This document shows, in pieces, positions 8,619 to 16,269 of a stretch of DNA of 64,000 nucleotides. The stretch spans positions 62,001 through 126,000 of the forward strand of contig NZ_JBHTKH010000006.1 of NCBI RefSeq assembly GCF_042676085.1, written 5' to 3'. The DNA is from Terrabacter terrigena. Its GTDB lineage: Bacteria; Actinomycetota; Actinomycetes; Actinomycetales; Dermatophilaceae. A program made the translations under genes and the position numbers. The notes under the pieces were generated by a model, which was not told the DNA's origin, did not search any database, and worked only from the letters and a program-made list of their open reading frames with translations. Each line of letters opens with the position of its first letter. Within the stretch, counting starts at the first letter, position 1.

Positions 8619-9566
8619 ATGAGAGTCGTCTTCGCGGGCACTCCCGACGCGGCGGTGCCGAGCCTCGATGCCGTCGCGTCCTCGAGCCACGACCTCGTCG
8701 CCGTCGTCACCCGACCCGACGCGCCGTCCGGACGCGGTCGTCACCTCGAGCCCTCCCCGGTGCGCCGCCGGGCCCAGGAGCTCGGGGTGCCCGTGCTCAC
8801 GCCGACCAGGGTGAAGGACCCCGACTTCCTCGATGCGCTCGGTGAGCTGGCCCCGGACGCCTGCCCGGTCGTGGCCTACGGAAACCTCATCCCCGCGGAC
8901 GCGCTCACGATCCCTCGGCTCGGCTGGGTGAACCTGCACTTCTCCCTGCTGCCTGCCTGGCGTGGTGCCGCGCCCGTGCAGCACGCCGTCATGGCCGGCG
9001 ACGAGGTCACCGGGGCGTCGACGTTCGTCATCGAACGGGGCCTCGACACCGGCCCCGTCCTCGGGGTGATGACCGAGACGATCCGCCCCACCGACACCGC
9101 GGGCGACCTGCTCGAGCGTCTGTCGGTTGCCGGCGCCGGGCTGCTCGTGGCCACCCTCGACGGGCTGGAGGAGGGTCGTCTCGTCGCGCAGCCGCAGCCG
9201 TCCGAGGGTGTGTCTCTCGCGCCGAAGATCGAGGTCGACGACGCCCGCATCTCCTGGGAGCGGCCCGCCCTGGCCGTCGACCGGCTCGTGCGCGGCTGCA
9301 CGCCGGCACCGGGTGCGTGGACGACGTTCCGCGGCGAGCGCCTCAAGGTCGCTCCCGTGACCGTGGCGACGGTGGACGACCTGCCGGCAGGCGGGCCGCT
9401 CGAGCCCGGCCAGCTGCTCGTGACGAAGAAGGACGTCTTCGTCGGCACGGGCTCCGGACCCGTTCGGCTCGGTCGGGTCCAGGCGCACGGCAAGAAGGTG
9501 ATGGCCGCTGCCGACTGGGCACGAGGCACACGCATCGAGGCGGGGGAGCGAGTCGGCGATGAGTGA
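8619..9566 (+). CDS. fmt: Methionyl-tRNA formyltransferase
   Basis: The enzyme formylates initiator Met-tRNA using 10-formyltetrahydrofolate. It has 315 residues. The catalytic triad is visible: Asn105 and His107 in WVNLHFSLLPAWRGAAP, and Asp143 in ERGLDTGPV. The N-terminus MRVVFAGTPDAAVPSL is standard. A C-terminal tRNA-binding domain begins near residue 205 (EVDDARISWERPA). The gene starts one base after def and overlaps rsmB by eight bases. Confidence 0.97.
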   Translation: MRVVFAGTPDAAVPSLDAVASSSHDLVAVVTRPDAPSGRGRHLEPSPVRRRAQELGVPVLTPTRVKDPDFLDALGELAPDACPVVAYGNLIPADALTIPRLGWVNLHFSLLPAWRGAAPVQHAVMAGDEVTGASTFVIERGLDTGPVLGVMTETIRPTDTAGDLLERLSVAGAGLLVATLDGLEEGRLVAQPQPSEGVSLAPKIEVDDARISWERPALAVDRLVRGCTPAPGAWTTFRGERLKVAPVTVATVDDLPAGGPLEPGQLLVTKKDVFVGTGSGPVRLGRVQAHGKKVMAAADWARGTRIEAGERVGDE

Positions 9567-11151
9567 CGACCGCCGGGAAGACGCCCGACACGGCGAGCAC
9601 GGCCCCGGACGTGGCGAGGGTCGTGGCGAGGGTCGTGGCGCCGGACGTGGTGAGGGGCGTCGTGGCGACCGGCAGCGACCGCAGGCGCGGGAGCGATCCG
9701 CCGGCCACCGTTCCGAGCTGCGCCCCTCCGAGCGTGCACGCCGCACCGACCCGGCGCGACTTGCCGCCTACACGGCGATGCGGGACGTGGCTGACGGTGG
9801 CTACGCCAACCTCGTCCTGCCGAGGCTCTTGCGCGACAAGCAGATCCGCGGACGCGACGCGGGCTTCGCCACGGAGCTCGTCTACGGTGCGACCCGGCTC
9901 TCCGGCCTCTACGACGCGATCATCGCCTCGGCCGCCGGCCGGCCGGTGAGCAAGATCGACGGGAACGTGCTCGACACCCTGAGACTCGGCGCGCACCAGC
10001 TGCTCGGCATGCGTGTCGCCACCCACGCGGCGGTCGACGAGACGGTCGCCCTCGCGCGGCAGGTCAACGGTGCCGGCGCCTCGGGCTTCGTCAACGCCGT
10101 GATGCGCCGCATCAGCGAGCGCGCCCCCGACGAGTGGGTCGCGATCGTGACCGACGGGATCGCCGACCCCGTCGAGCGGCTCGCCGTGCGCACGTCCCAC
10201 CCCGTGTGGGTCACCAAGGCCCTGCGCGCGGCGCTGATCGGTCACGGCGCAGCGACGGCGGCGACCGTCGACGAGTCCCTGACCGCGCTCCTCGAGAGCG
10301 ACAACGAGCCGGCCAAGGTCTCCCTCGTGGCCCGCCCCGGCCTCGCCTCACTGGACGAGCTCGAGCACGACGGCGCCCTGCGCTCGGGCCTCAGCCCCGT
10401 CGGCGCCACCCTGGCGGAGGGCGACCCCGGGGCGATCGCCGCCGTGCGCGACGGGCGTGCCGCGGTGCAGGACGAAGGCTCCCAGCTGCTCGTCCTCGCC
10501 CTCGCTGCCGCAGAGGTCGTCGGGCAGGCCGCCGCGCACGAGCGGTGGCTCGACCTGTGTGCCGGTCCGGGTGGAAAGGCCGGACTGCTCGCAGCCCTCG
10601 CTATCCAGCGACGAGTTCCCTTCGTGGCCAACGAGATCAGCGAGCACCGCGCCGATTTGGTCTGGCAGACCCTCTCCGCGGCCCGGGCCGCGGCGCGCGA
10701 CGCCGACGTCAGCCTCAAGGTGCGACAGGGTGACGGCCGCGACCTCGGCGAGGTCGAGCCGGAGGGCTTCAGCCGGGTGCTCATCGACGCGCCGTGCACC
10801 GGGCTCGGCGCCCTGCGCCGACGGCCCGAGGCGCGCTGGCGACGCACTCCCGACGACGTCGCCGCCCTCGCCGGCCTCCAGCGCGAGCTGCTCACCTCCG
10901 GCATCGACGCCACGGCGCCCGGGGGGCTCGTCGGCTACGCGACGTGCAGCCCCCACCTCAACGAGACGCGCTTCGTCGTCAGCGACATCGTCAAGAGGCG
11001 GGGCGACGTCGAGGTCGTCGACGCACGAAGCCTTTTCGTCGACGCGTCCGGGCGCCCGCTCGGCGACCTCGGCGACGGTCCGTTCGTGCAGCTGTGGCCC
11101 CACCTGCACGGCACCGACGCGATGTTCTTCGCCCTGCTGCGCAGGCACTGA
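9559..11151 (+). CDS. rsmB: 16S rRNA m5C967 methyltransferase RsmB with RG-rich N-terminal tail
   Basis: The enzyme methylates C967 of 16S rRNA. It has 530 residues. Residues 1-60 are a basic, glycine/arginine-rich low-complexity tail (GRGEGRGEGRGAGRGEGRRG), longer than in E. coli RsmB. Then come a NusB-like RNA-binding domain (about 65-215) and a SAM-dependent methyltransferase domain. The latter has DLCAGPGGKAGLLAAL, DAPCTGLGALRRRPEARWR (motif IV Cys) and YATCSPHLNE (motif VI catalytic Cys). The start overlaps fmt by eight bases. The tail may be an RNA-binding addition. Confidence 0.95.
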   Translation: MSDDRREDARHGEHGPGRGEGRGEGRGAGRGEGRRGDRQRPQARERSAGHRSELRPSERARRTDPARLAAYTAMRDVADGGYANLVLPRLLRDKQIRGRDAGFATELVYGATRLSGLYDAIIASAAGRPVSKIDGNVLDTLRLGAHQLLGMRVATHAAVDETVALARQVNGAGASGFVNAVMRRISERAPDEWVAIVTDGIADPVERLAVRTSHPVWVTKALRAALIGHGAATAATVDESLTALLESDNEPAKVSLVARPGLASLDELEHDGALRSGLSPVGATLAEGDPGAIAAVRDGRAAVQDEGSQLLVLALAAAEVVGQAAAHERWLDLCAGPGGKAGLLAALAIQRRVPFVANEISEHRADLVWQTLSAARAAARDADVSLKVRQGDGRDLGEVEPEGFSRVLIDAPCTGLGALRRRPEARWRRTPDDVAALAGLQRELLTSGIDATAPGGLVGYATCSPHLNETRFVVSDIVKRRGDVEVVDARSLFVDASGRPLGDLGDGPFVQLWPHLHGTDAMFFALLRRH

Positions 11152-11199
11152 CCCGAAACTCCCTCGACCCACGAGCCCCGGGCTGGGCAGGGTGGGGGA

Positions 11200-11976
11200 G
11201 TGACGGCATACGCGATGGACGACCTGTCTCCCAGCCCCTTCGACGAGCGCGTGGCGCCGACGTACGACGCGGGGTCGGCGCACCTGTTCGACCCGGAGGT
11301 CCTCGGCCCCACGGTCGACCTGCTCCACGAGCTCGCCGGCGCGGGCCCGGCCCTCGAGCTCGCGGTGGGGACGGGACGCGTGGCTCTTCCGCTGCAGGAG
11401 CGCGGCGTGGAGGTGCACGGCATCGACTTCTCGGAGGCCATGGTCGCCGAGCTGCGGCGCAAGCCGGGCGGCGACCGCATGCCCGTCACGATCGGCGACA
11501 TGGCGACGACCCGCGTCGGCAGCGGCTACCGGCTGGCGTACCTCGTGTACAACACCATCACCAACCTGCTCACCCAGGACGAGCAGGTCGAGTGCTTCCG
11601 CACCACCGCCGAGCAGCTCGCTCCAGGAGGTGCGTTCGTCATCGAGGTCTTCGTCCCGCAGCTGCGGCGCATGCCGCCGGGGCAGCACGCGGTCCCCTTC
11701 CACGTGGGGGAGCGCCACGTCGGGCTCGACACCGTCGACGTCGTGACCCAGCGCTCGGTCTCGCACCACTTCACGCAGGCGGGCCTCGACGCACGCGGAA
11801 GGCGGCTCGCGACCTACGGCGCGACCGCGCACCGGTACGTGTGGCCCTCCGAGCTCGACCTCATGGCGCGTCTCGCGGGCCTGACGCTGCGCGACCGGTG
11901 GGCCGACTGGACGCGGGCGCCGTTCACCGCGGAGTCGGAGTCGCACGTGTCGGTGTGGGTCAAGGCGACCGGCTGA
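11200..11976 (+). CDS. Class I SAM-dependent methyltransferase, substrate unknown
   Basis: The protein has 258 residues. SAM motif I is LELAVGTGRVALPLQERG (about residues 54-71), followed by motif II VHGIDFSEAMVAELR. The region YRLAYLVYNTITNLLTQDEQ replaces the usual post-motif II acidic loop and is characteristic of a small actinobacterial methyltransferase group. I cannot name the substrate. The GTG start follows GGGGGAG with little spacing, and an ATG at 11215 is an alternative. No obvious operon partner is present. Confidence 0.85.
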   Translation: MTAYAMDDLSPSPFDERVAPTYDAGSAHLFDPEVLGPTVDLLHELAGAGPALELAVGTGRVALPLQERGVEVHGIDFSEAMVAELRRKPGGDRMPVTIGDMATTRVGSGYRLAYLVYNTITNLLTQDEQVECFRTTAEQLAPGGAFVIEVFVPQLRRMPPGQHAVPFHVGERHVGLDTVDVVTQRSVSHHFTQAGLDARGRRLATYGATAHRYVWPSELDLMARLAGLTLRDRWADWTRAPFTAESESHVSVWVKATG

Positions 11977-12074
11977 GAGGCTCGGACCGCCCAGACACGA
12001 GTCCTGACAACGACATGGTGGCTACCCGCGAAAGTCCTTCTCATCCGGAGGCATTCGCCCAAGTCTGGGAGCTT

Positions 12075-12117
12075 CCCGGGCGATCCCTGAATTCAGAATT
12101 GCTGGAGGTCGCCCGGG
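12075..12117 (+). promoter_or_regulatory. Nested palindromes upstream of the DoxX-like gene
   Basis: A perfect 9-bp inverted repeat, CCCGGGCGA (12075-12083) with TCGCCCGGG (12109-12117), encloses an AT-rich perfect palindrome CTGAATTCAG (12087-12096). It lies in the 193-bp gap between the methyltransferase and the DoxX-like gene. It may be an operator or an mRNA hairpin. A 36-codon open frame (12015-12125) covers it but has no other support. Confidence 0.45.
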
Positions 12118-12169
12118 CACCCTGAGGTTGTCCTGCTCGTTGCGGACCTCGGACCAAGGGGATGACGAC

Positions 12170-12757
12170 GTGTTTTCGAAGCCCACCAACTTCATGCTCC
12201 ACGCTGACAGGGCCCGGGTCCGGCACACGGCGCCCCCCGTCTCCCTCGGGGTGCCCAGGGTCGGCCCTGCCGTCGGCTTGTCGGCTCTCGTCCGTGACGT
12301 GGAGGGCCGCGCCGTGGCCGCCCTCGACCCGCTCGTCGTCCCGCTGCTGCGAGGCGTGCTCGGGGTTCTGTTCGTGTGGTTCGGGCTGCTCAAGGTGATG
12401 AACCAGTCGCCGGTGGGCCCGCTGGTCGCGGCGACGCTGCCGTGGGCACCGCCCTCGGTCGTCGTGCCGGTTCTCGGCGCGGCCGAGGTCCTGCTCGGCG
12501 CGGGCCTCGTCACCGGCATCATGCTCCGTGTCGTCCTCCCGGTGATGGTCCTCCACCTCGGCGGTACGTTCATGACGTTCGTCATGGTTCCGAACCTGTT
12601 GTTCCGACAGGCGGATCCGCTCCTGCTGACGCAGACGGGGGAGTTCGTCGTCAAGAACCTCGTGCTCATCAGCGCCGCCCTGGTGCTCATGGTCCACACG
12701 CGGAGAGGCCCGGCCGACAGGTCCCCCGGCCGCGCCCCCCGCAGCGCTGGCGCCTGA
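12170..12757 (+). CDS. DoxX-like integral membrane protein
   Basis: The protein has 195 residues and four predicted membrane helices: LLRGVLGVLFVWFGLLKV, a segment around PSVVVPVLGAAEVLLGAGLV, MLRVVLPVMVLHLGGTFMTF, and VVKNLVLISAALVLMV. This order, with FGLLKV and GAAEVLLG, resembles DoxX/DUF417-type proteins, some of which support quinone or sulfur redox. The role here is unknown. The GTG start is chosen because AAGGGG sits eight bases upstream. The N-terminal 60 residues are cytosolic and unremarkable. Confidence 0.75.
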   Translation: MFSKPTNFMLHADRARVRHTAPPVSLGVPRVGPAVGLSALVRDVEGRAVAALDPLVVPLLRGVLGVLFVWFGLLKVMNQSPVGPLVAATLPWAPPSVVVPVLGAAEVLLGAGLVTGIMLRVVLPVMVLHLGGTFMTFVMVPNLLFRQADPLLLTQTGEFVVKNLVLISAALVLMVHTRRGPADRSPGRAPRSAGA

Positions 12758-12786
12758 CTCGGTCGATCGGTGCGCGGCCCTAGGCT

Positions 12787-13449
12787 GTGCGCGTGCAGAT
12801 CTCACCGAGCATCCTCTCCGCCGACTTCGCGAACCTCGAGGCCGAGCTGGGCCGCATCGCCAACGCGGACTGGGCGCACGTCGACGTCATGGACGCCCAC
12901 TTCGTGCCCAACCTGACGCTCGGGCTGCCCGTCGTCGAGGCGCTGCTCAAGGTGAGTCCCGTCCCGATCGACGCGCACCTCATGATCGAGGACCCCGACA
13001 CGTGGGCGCCGATGTACGCCGAGGCGGGCTGCCAGTCGGTCACCTTCCACATCGAGGCCGCCCGCGACCCCCGAGCCCTCGCCCGGGCGCTACGGGCGGC
13101 GGGGGCGCGCGCCTCCATGGCGGTCAAGCCCGGCACCGACTTCGCCCCGTACGCCGATCTGCTGCCCGAGCTCGACATGGTGCTCGTCATGACGGTCGAG
13201 CCGGGCTTCGGCGGCCAGTCGTTCATGGCCGACCAGATGCCGAAGGTCGCGCAGGTGCGCGAGGCCGTGCGCCGGCACGGCGGCGAGATCTGGATCCAGG
13301 TCGACGGTGGCGTGAGCGCCGACACGATCGAGCAGTGCGCCGACGCCGGCGCCGACGTCTTCGTGGCAGGGTCGGCCGTCTACGGGGCCGAGGACGCCGC
13401 CGCCGCCGTGGACGAGCTGCGCGCGCTCGCCACCGCGCACCGGCACTGA
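12787..13449 (+). CDS. rpe: Ribulose-phosphate 3-epimerase
   Basis: The enzyme interconverts ribulose-5-phosphate and xylulose-5-phosphate in the pentose phosphate pathway. It has 220 residues with a TIM-barrel fold. Motifs are QISPSILSADFANLEAEL, HVDVMDAHFVPNLTLG (metal-binding His and Asp), DAHLMIEDPD, VMTVEPGFGGQSFM and QVDGGVSADTI. A TAGGCT -10 box at 12781-12786 lies six bases before a second GTG at 12793. If the mRNA is leaderless, the true start is probably 12793, giving 218 residues. Ribulose-5-phosphate is also a substrate of the riboflavin genes downstream. Confidence 0.96.
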   Translation: MRVQISPSILSADFANLEAELGRIANADWAHVDVMDAHFVPNLTLGLPVVEALLKVSPVPIDAHLMIEDPDTWAPMYAEAGCQSVTFHIEAARDPRALARALRAAGARASMAVKPGTDFAPYADLLPELDMVLVMTVEPGFGGQSFMADQMPKVAQVREAVRRHGGEIWIQVDGGVSADTIEQCADAGADVFVAGSAVYGAEDAAAAVDELRALATAHRH

Positions 13450-13494
13450 CCCGGCCGCGCCACACGTGGTGGCCGTCACGTGGGACGCGATGTG

Positions 13495-13521
13495 TGCACC
13501 CGACCCGGGCGGGTGCATACT
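13495..13521 (+). promoter_or_regulatory. Palindrome overlapping the -10 box of the riboflavin operon
   Basis: TGCACCCG (13495-13502) and CGGGTGCA (13510-13517) form a perfect 8-bp inverted repeat. CATACT (13516-13521) is a -10-like box that would start transcription about at 13528, just where the FMN aptamer begins. The palindrome could be an operator or the rpe terminator. Confidence 0.45.
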
Positions 13522-13528
13522 GGCCGTA

Positions 13529-13653
13529 CGTGCTCCGGGGTCGGTGTAATTCCGAGCCGGCGGTTACAGTCCGCGACCCGGCCGCATCCAGCGGCCGGTT
13601 GACCTGGTGAAACTCCGGGACCGACGGTGAAAGTCCGGATGGGAGGCAGCACG
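13529..13653 (+). ncRNA. FMN riboswitch (RFN element)
   Basis: The conserved RFN blocks appear in order: CGGGGTCGGTG, AATTCCGAGCCGGCGGT, AGTCCGCGAC, GGTTGACCTGGTGAAACTCC, and GGACCGACGGTGAAAGTCCG followed by GATGGGAGG. The closing P1 stem pairs CGTGCT (13529-13534) with AGCACG (13648-13653). FMN binding should reduce expression of the transporter and riboflavin genes that follow. The expression platform is discussed as a separate feature. Confidence 0.95.
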
Positions 13654-13730
13654 AGACAGGCCGTCGTGGCCTGGGGCTTCGGCATCCGCCGTCCGCTCCG
13701 GTCCGCGTGGGGCGTGTGGAGTACCCCGGA

Positions 13731-13766
13731 GTTCGTCCGTGCACCGACGAACGACCAAGGACGAAC
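13731..13766 (+). promoter_or_regulatory. Candidate Shine-Dalgarno-sequestering helix of the FMN riboswitch
   Basis: GTTCGTCC (13731-13738) can pair with GGACGAAC (13759-13766), eight perfect pairs that include part of the AAGGAC ribosome site at 13757-13762. The same segment can instead pair with GACGAAC (13746-13752), seven pairs, leaving the ribosome site free. No U-tract is present, so control at translation is more likely than termination. This is read from the sequence only; no folding was run. Confidence 0.5.
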
Positions 13767-13771
13767 ACCAC

Positions 13772-14533
13772 ATGCAGGCTCTTGCTCTGGCCGACCAGAC
13801 GAAGAACGTCTTCCAGCAGGCCATCGACGCCGCCATCCCGATCGGGCCCTACCAGCTGCACTGGCTGGAGCTGATCGGCGTGCTCATCGGGCTCGCGTCC
13901 GCCTACCTCGGCATGCGCCGGTGGGTCTGGGCGTGGCCGGTCGGCATCCTCGCCAACATCATGCTGTTCTTCGTCTACCTGGGGGCGGTGTTCGGTGCCG
14001 ACGAGCGCATCCCGCTCTTCGGGCAGGCCGGCCGCCAGGTCTTCTTCATCATCACGAGCATCTACGGCTGGTGGCGCTGGTCGCAGGTGCGTCGCCTCAA
14101 CCACGCCGACGACGCGAGCGGCGTCGCCATCACGCCGCGCTGGGCCACGCCCCGTGAGCGTGTGGCGGTCATCGTCTTCTGGCTCGTCGGCACCGTCGTC
14201 GTGCACCAGGCCTTCGTGTGGCTCTGGAACCTCTCGCCGAACCCGTTCTTCACGCCCGAGTGGTGGTTCTACTGGTGCGACGCGTGGATCTTCGTGGGCT
14301 CGATCGTCGCGACCTACGCCATGGCCCGCGGCTGGAACGAGTTCTGGCTCGCGTGGATCGGTGTCGACCTCGTCGGCGTGCCCTTCGGCTTCGCGACCAA
14401 CTACGTCCCGACGGCGGTGCTCTACACGTTCTACGGCCTGTTCGTGGTCTACGGCTTCACGCAGTGGGTCAAGGCCTCCCGGGTCGACCGCCAGGACGTC
14501 GAGCCCCAGCTGGCCGGGACGACGACGGCCTGA
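13772..14533 (+). CDS. pnuX: PnuC-family vitamin transporter, probably riboflavin (PnuX-type)
   Basis: This is a 253-residue membrane protein with several hydrophobic segments and PnuC hallmarks: AYLGMRRWVWAWPVGILAN, ITSIYGWWRWSQV and the repeat-like WWFYWCDAWIFVGSIVATYA. PnuC proteins import vitamins by facilitated diffusion. FMN-riboswitch-controlled members in actinobacteria (PnuX of Corynebacterium) take up riboflavin. The riboswitch directly upstream and ribD two bases downstream strongly support riboflavin as the substrate. The ATG is chosen for the AAGGAC site; an in-frame GTG at 13739 lies in the leader and is less likely. Confidence 0.9.
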   Translation: MQALALADQTKNVFQQAIDAAIPIGPYQLHWLELIGVLIGLASAYLGMRRWVWAWPVGILANIMLFFVYLGAVFGADERIPLFGQAGRQVFFIITSIYGWWRWSQVRRLNHADDASGVAITPRWATPRERVAVIVFWLVGTVVVHQAFVWLWNLSPNPFFTPEWWFYWCDAWIFVGSIVATYAMARGWNEFWLAWIGVDLVGVPFGFATNYVPTAVLYTFYGLFVVYGFTQWVKASRVDRQDVEPQLAGTTTA

Positions 14534-14535
14534 CC

Positions 14536-15630
14536 ATGGGCGACTCCACGGCACCGGGCTGGATGCGGCGGGCGCTGCAGCTCGCCGCGTCCGGGCCGTG
14601 GCCCGACCCCAACCCGCGCGTCGGGTGCGTCGTCGTCGGACCCGACGGCAGCGTCGTGGGGGAGGGTCACCACCACGGGGCCGGGTCGCCGCACGCCGAG
14701 ATCGAGGCGCTGGAGGTGGCGGGTGAGGGGGCGCGGGGGGCCACGGCGTACGTGACGCTCGAGCCCTGCTCGCACACCGGCCGCACCGGGCCGTGCACCG
14801 AGGCCCTCATCGACGCCGGCGTCTCGCGCGTCGTCTTCGCACAGTCGGACCCCAACCCCGATGCCGCCGGCGGCGCCGAGCGGCTGCACGCCGCCGGCGT
14901 CCACGTGACGGGCGGGGTGCTGGCCGACGAGGCGGAGGCCCTCAACGCCAGGTGGGCGCGCACGGTCGCGCTGGGTCGGCCCCTCGTCACCTGGAAGCTG
15001 GCGACGACGCTCGACGGGCGCAGCGCGGCCGCCGACGGCACGAGCCAGTGGATCACGGGAGAGGCTGCTCGCGCCGACGTGCACGTGCTGCGGGCCAGTC
15101 GCGACGCAGTCCTCGTGGGCACCGGCACGGTGATCGCCGACGACCCGCGCCTCACGGTGCGTACGCCGGATGGCCGGCTCGCGGCCGACCAGCCCCTTCG
15201 CGCCGTGATGGGCCTGCGTCCGGTGCCGCCGGACGCGCGGGTGCGGGCGGCGCCGGGAGAGGTCGTCCGCCTCGAGACCCGTGATCCGCGAGCGGCCCTG
15301 GACTCGCTGTGGCACAGGGGAGTCCGTGACGTGTGGCTCGAGGGCGGGCCGACTCTCGCCGCAGCGTTCCTGCGCGCCGGCCTCGTGGACGACGTCTACG
15401 CCTATGTCGCGCCGGCCCTGCTCGGAGGGGGTCGGCCCGCCGTCGCCGACCTCGGCGTCGGGTCGATCGGCGACGCGCACCGTCTCGACCTCGACGAGGT
15501 CGTCGTCGTCGGCAACGACGTGCGCATCCACGCCGTGCCACGGGCCGACGGCCCGGACCCGCTTCCTGCACCGGTGTCGGGCAGCACCGACACCCCCGAG
15601 CCGCTCGCACCGGCGGCCTCGAGCCGCTGA
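14536..15630 (+). CDS. ribD: Bifunctional pyrimidine deaminase/reductase RibD
   Basis: The enzyme catalyses the second and third steps of riboflavin synthesis from GTP. It has 364 residues. The N-terminal deaminase domain has the zinc site SPHAEIEAL and PCSHTGRTGPC. The C-terminal reductase domain begins near residue 150 with VTWKLATTLDGRSAAADG and contains VLVGTGTVIADDPRLTVR and WLEGGPTLAAAFLRAGLVD. A disordered Pro/Ala/Ser tail ends it. The gene starts two bases after the transporter stop, so it is under the same riboswitch. Confidence 0.96.
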   Translation: MGDSTAPGWMRRALQLAASGPWPDPNPRVGCVVVGPDGSVVGEGHHHGAGSPHAEIEALEVAGEGARGATAYVTLEPCSHTGRTGPCTEALIDAGVSRVVFAQSDPNPDAAGGAERLHAAGVHVTGGVLADEAEALNARWARTVALGRPLVTWKLATTLDGRSAAADGTSQWITGEAARADVHVLRASRDAVLVGTGTVIADDPRLTVRTPDGRLAADQPLRAVMGLRPVPPDARVRAAPGEVVRLETRDPRAALDSLWHRGVRDVWLEGGPTLAAAFLRAGLVDDVYAYVAPALLGGGRPAVADLGVGSIGDAHRLDLDEVVVVGNDVRIHAVPRADGPDPLPAPVSGSTDTPEPLAPAASSR

Positions 15631-15663
15631 CGCCCAGGTGCGCAGAACCCATAGGAGACGAGC

Positions 15664-16269
15664 ATGTTCACCGGAATAGTCGAGGAGCTCGGCACCGTCG
15701 CGGGAATCGAGCTCGGCGCAGAGTCCGCGGTCCTCCGCATCGAGGGGCCGCTCGTCGTCAGCGACGCCACCCACGGGGCCTCGATCGCGGTGAACGGAGT
15801 CTGCCTCACCGTCACCGAGCACGACTCCACCGGCTTCACCGTCGACGTCATGGCCGAGACGCTCGGCCGCAGCAGCCTCGGCGCGCTGCGTCAGGGCGAC
15901 CGCGTGAACCTCGAGCGGGCGATGCCCGCCGACGGCCGGTTCGGTGGCCACGTCGTCCAGGGTCACGTCGACGGCACCGCGACCATCACCGGGCGTACTC
16001 CCGGGGACCGCTGGGAGACCGTCGACTTCACGCTGCCGGTCGGCCTTGCGGCATACGTGGTCGAGAAGGGCTCGATCACCGTCGACGGCGTCTCGCTGAC
16101 CGTCGCGCACGTCGGCGACGACTCCTTCGGCGTCTCGCTGATCCCGACGACTCTCGACCTCACGACGCTGGGCCAAAAGGGAGTCGGTGACGTCGTCAAC
16201 CTCGAGGTCGACGTCATCGCCAAGTACGTCGAGCGACTGCTCACCCACCGACAGGAGGTCGGATCATGA
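15664..16269 (+). CDS. ribE: Riboflavin synthase alpha chain
   Basis: The enzyme makes riboflavin from two 6,7-dimethyl-8-ribityllumazines. It has 201 residues and the expected internal duplication. Barrel 1 has MFTGIVEELG and GVCLTVTEH. Barrel 2 has GGHVVQGHVDGTATI and GVSLTVAHVG. ATAGGAGACGAGC precedes the ATG, a good ribosome site. Its stop overlaps the ribBA start as ATGA. It belongs to the riboswitch-controlled riboflavin operon. Confidence 0.97.
   Translation: MFTGIVEELGTVAGIELGAESAVLRIEGPLVVSDATHGASIAVNGVCLTVTEHDSTGFTVDVMAETLGRSSLGALRQGDRVNLERAMPADGRFGGHVVQGHVDGTATITGRTPGDRWETVDFTLPVGLAAYVVEKGSITVDGVSLTVAHVGDDSFGVSLIPTTLDLTTLGQKGVGDVVNLEVDVIAKYVERLLTHRQEVGS

Noticed and set aside
12015..12125. 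36-codon open frame as a firm small gene
   Set aside because: It has no clear ribosome site, and the palindromes explain the region as well; kept only as a finding.
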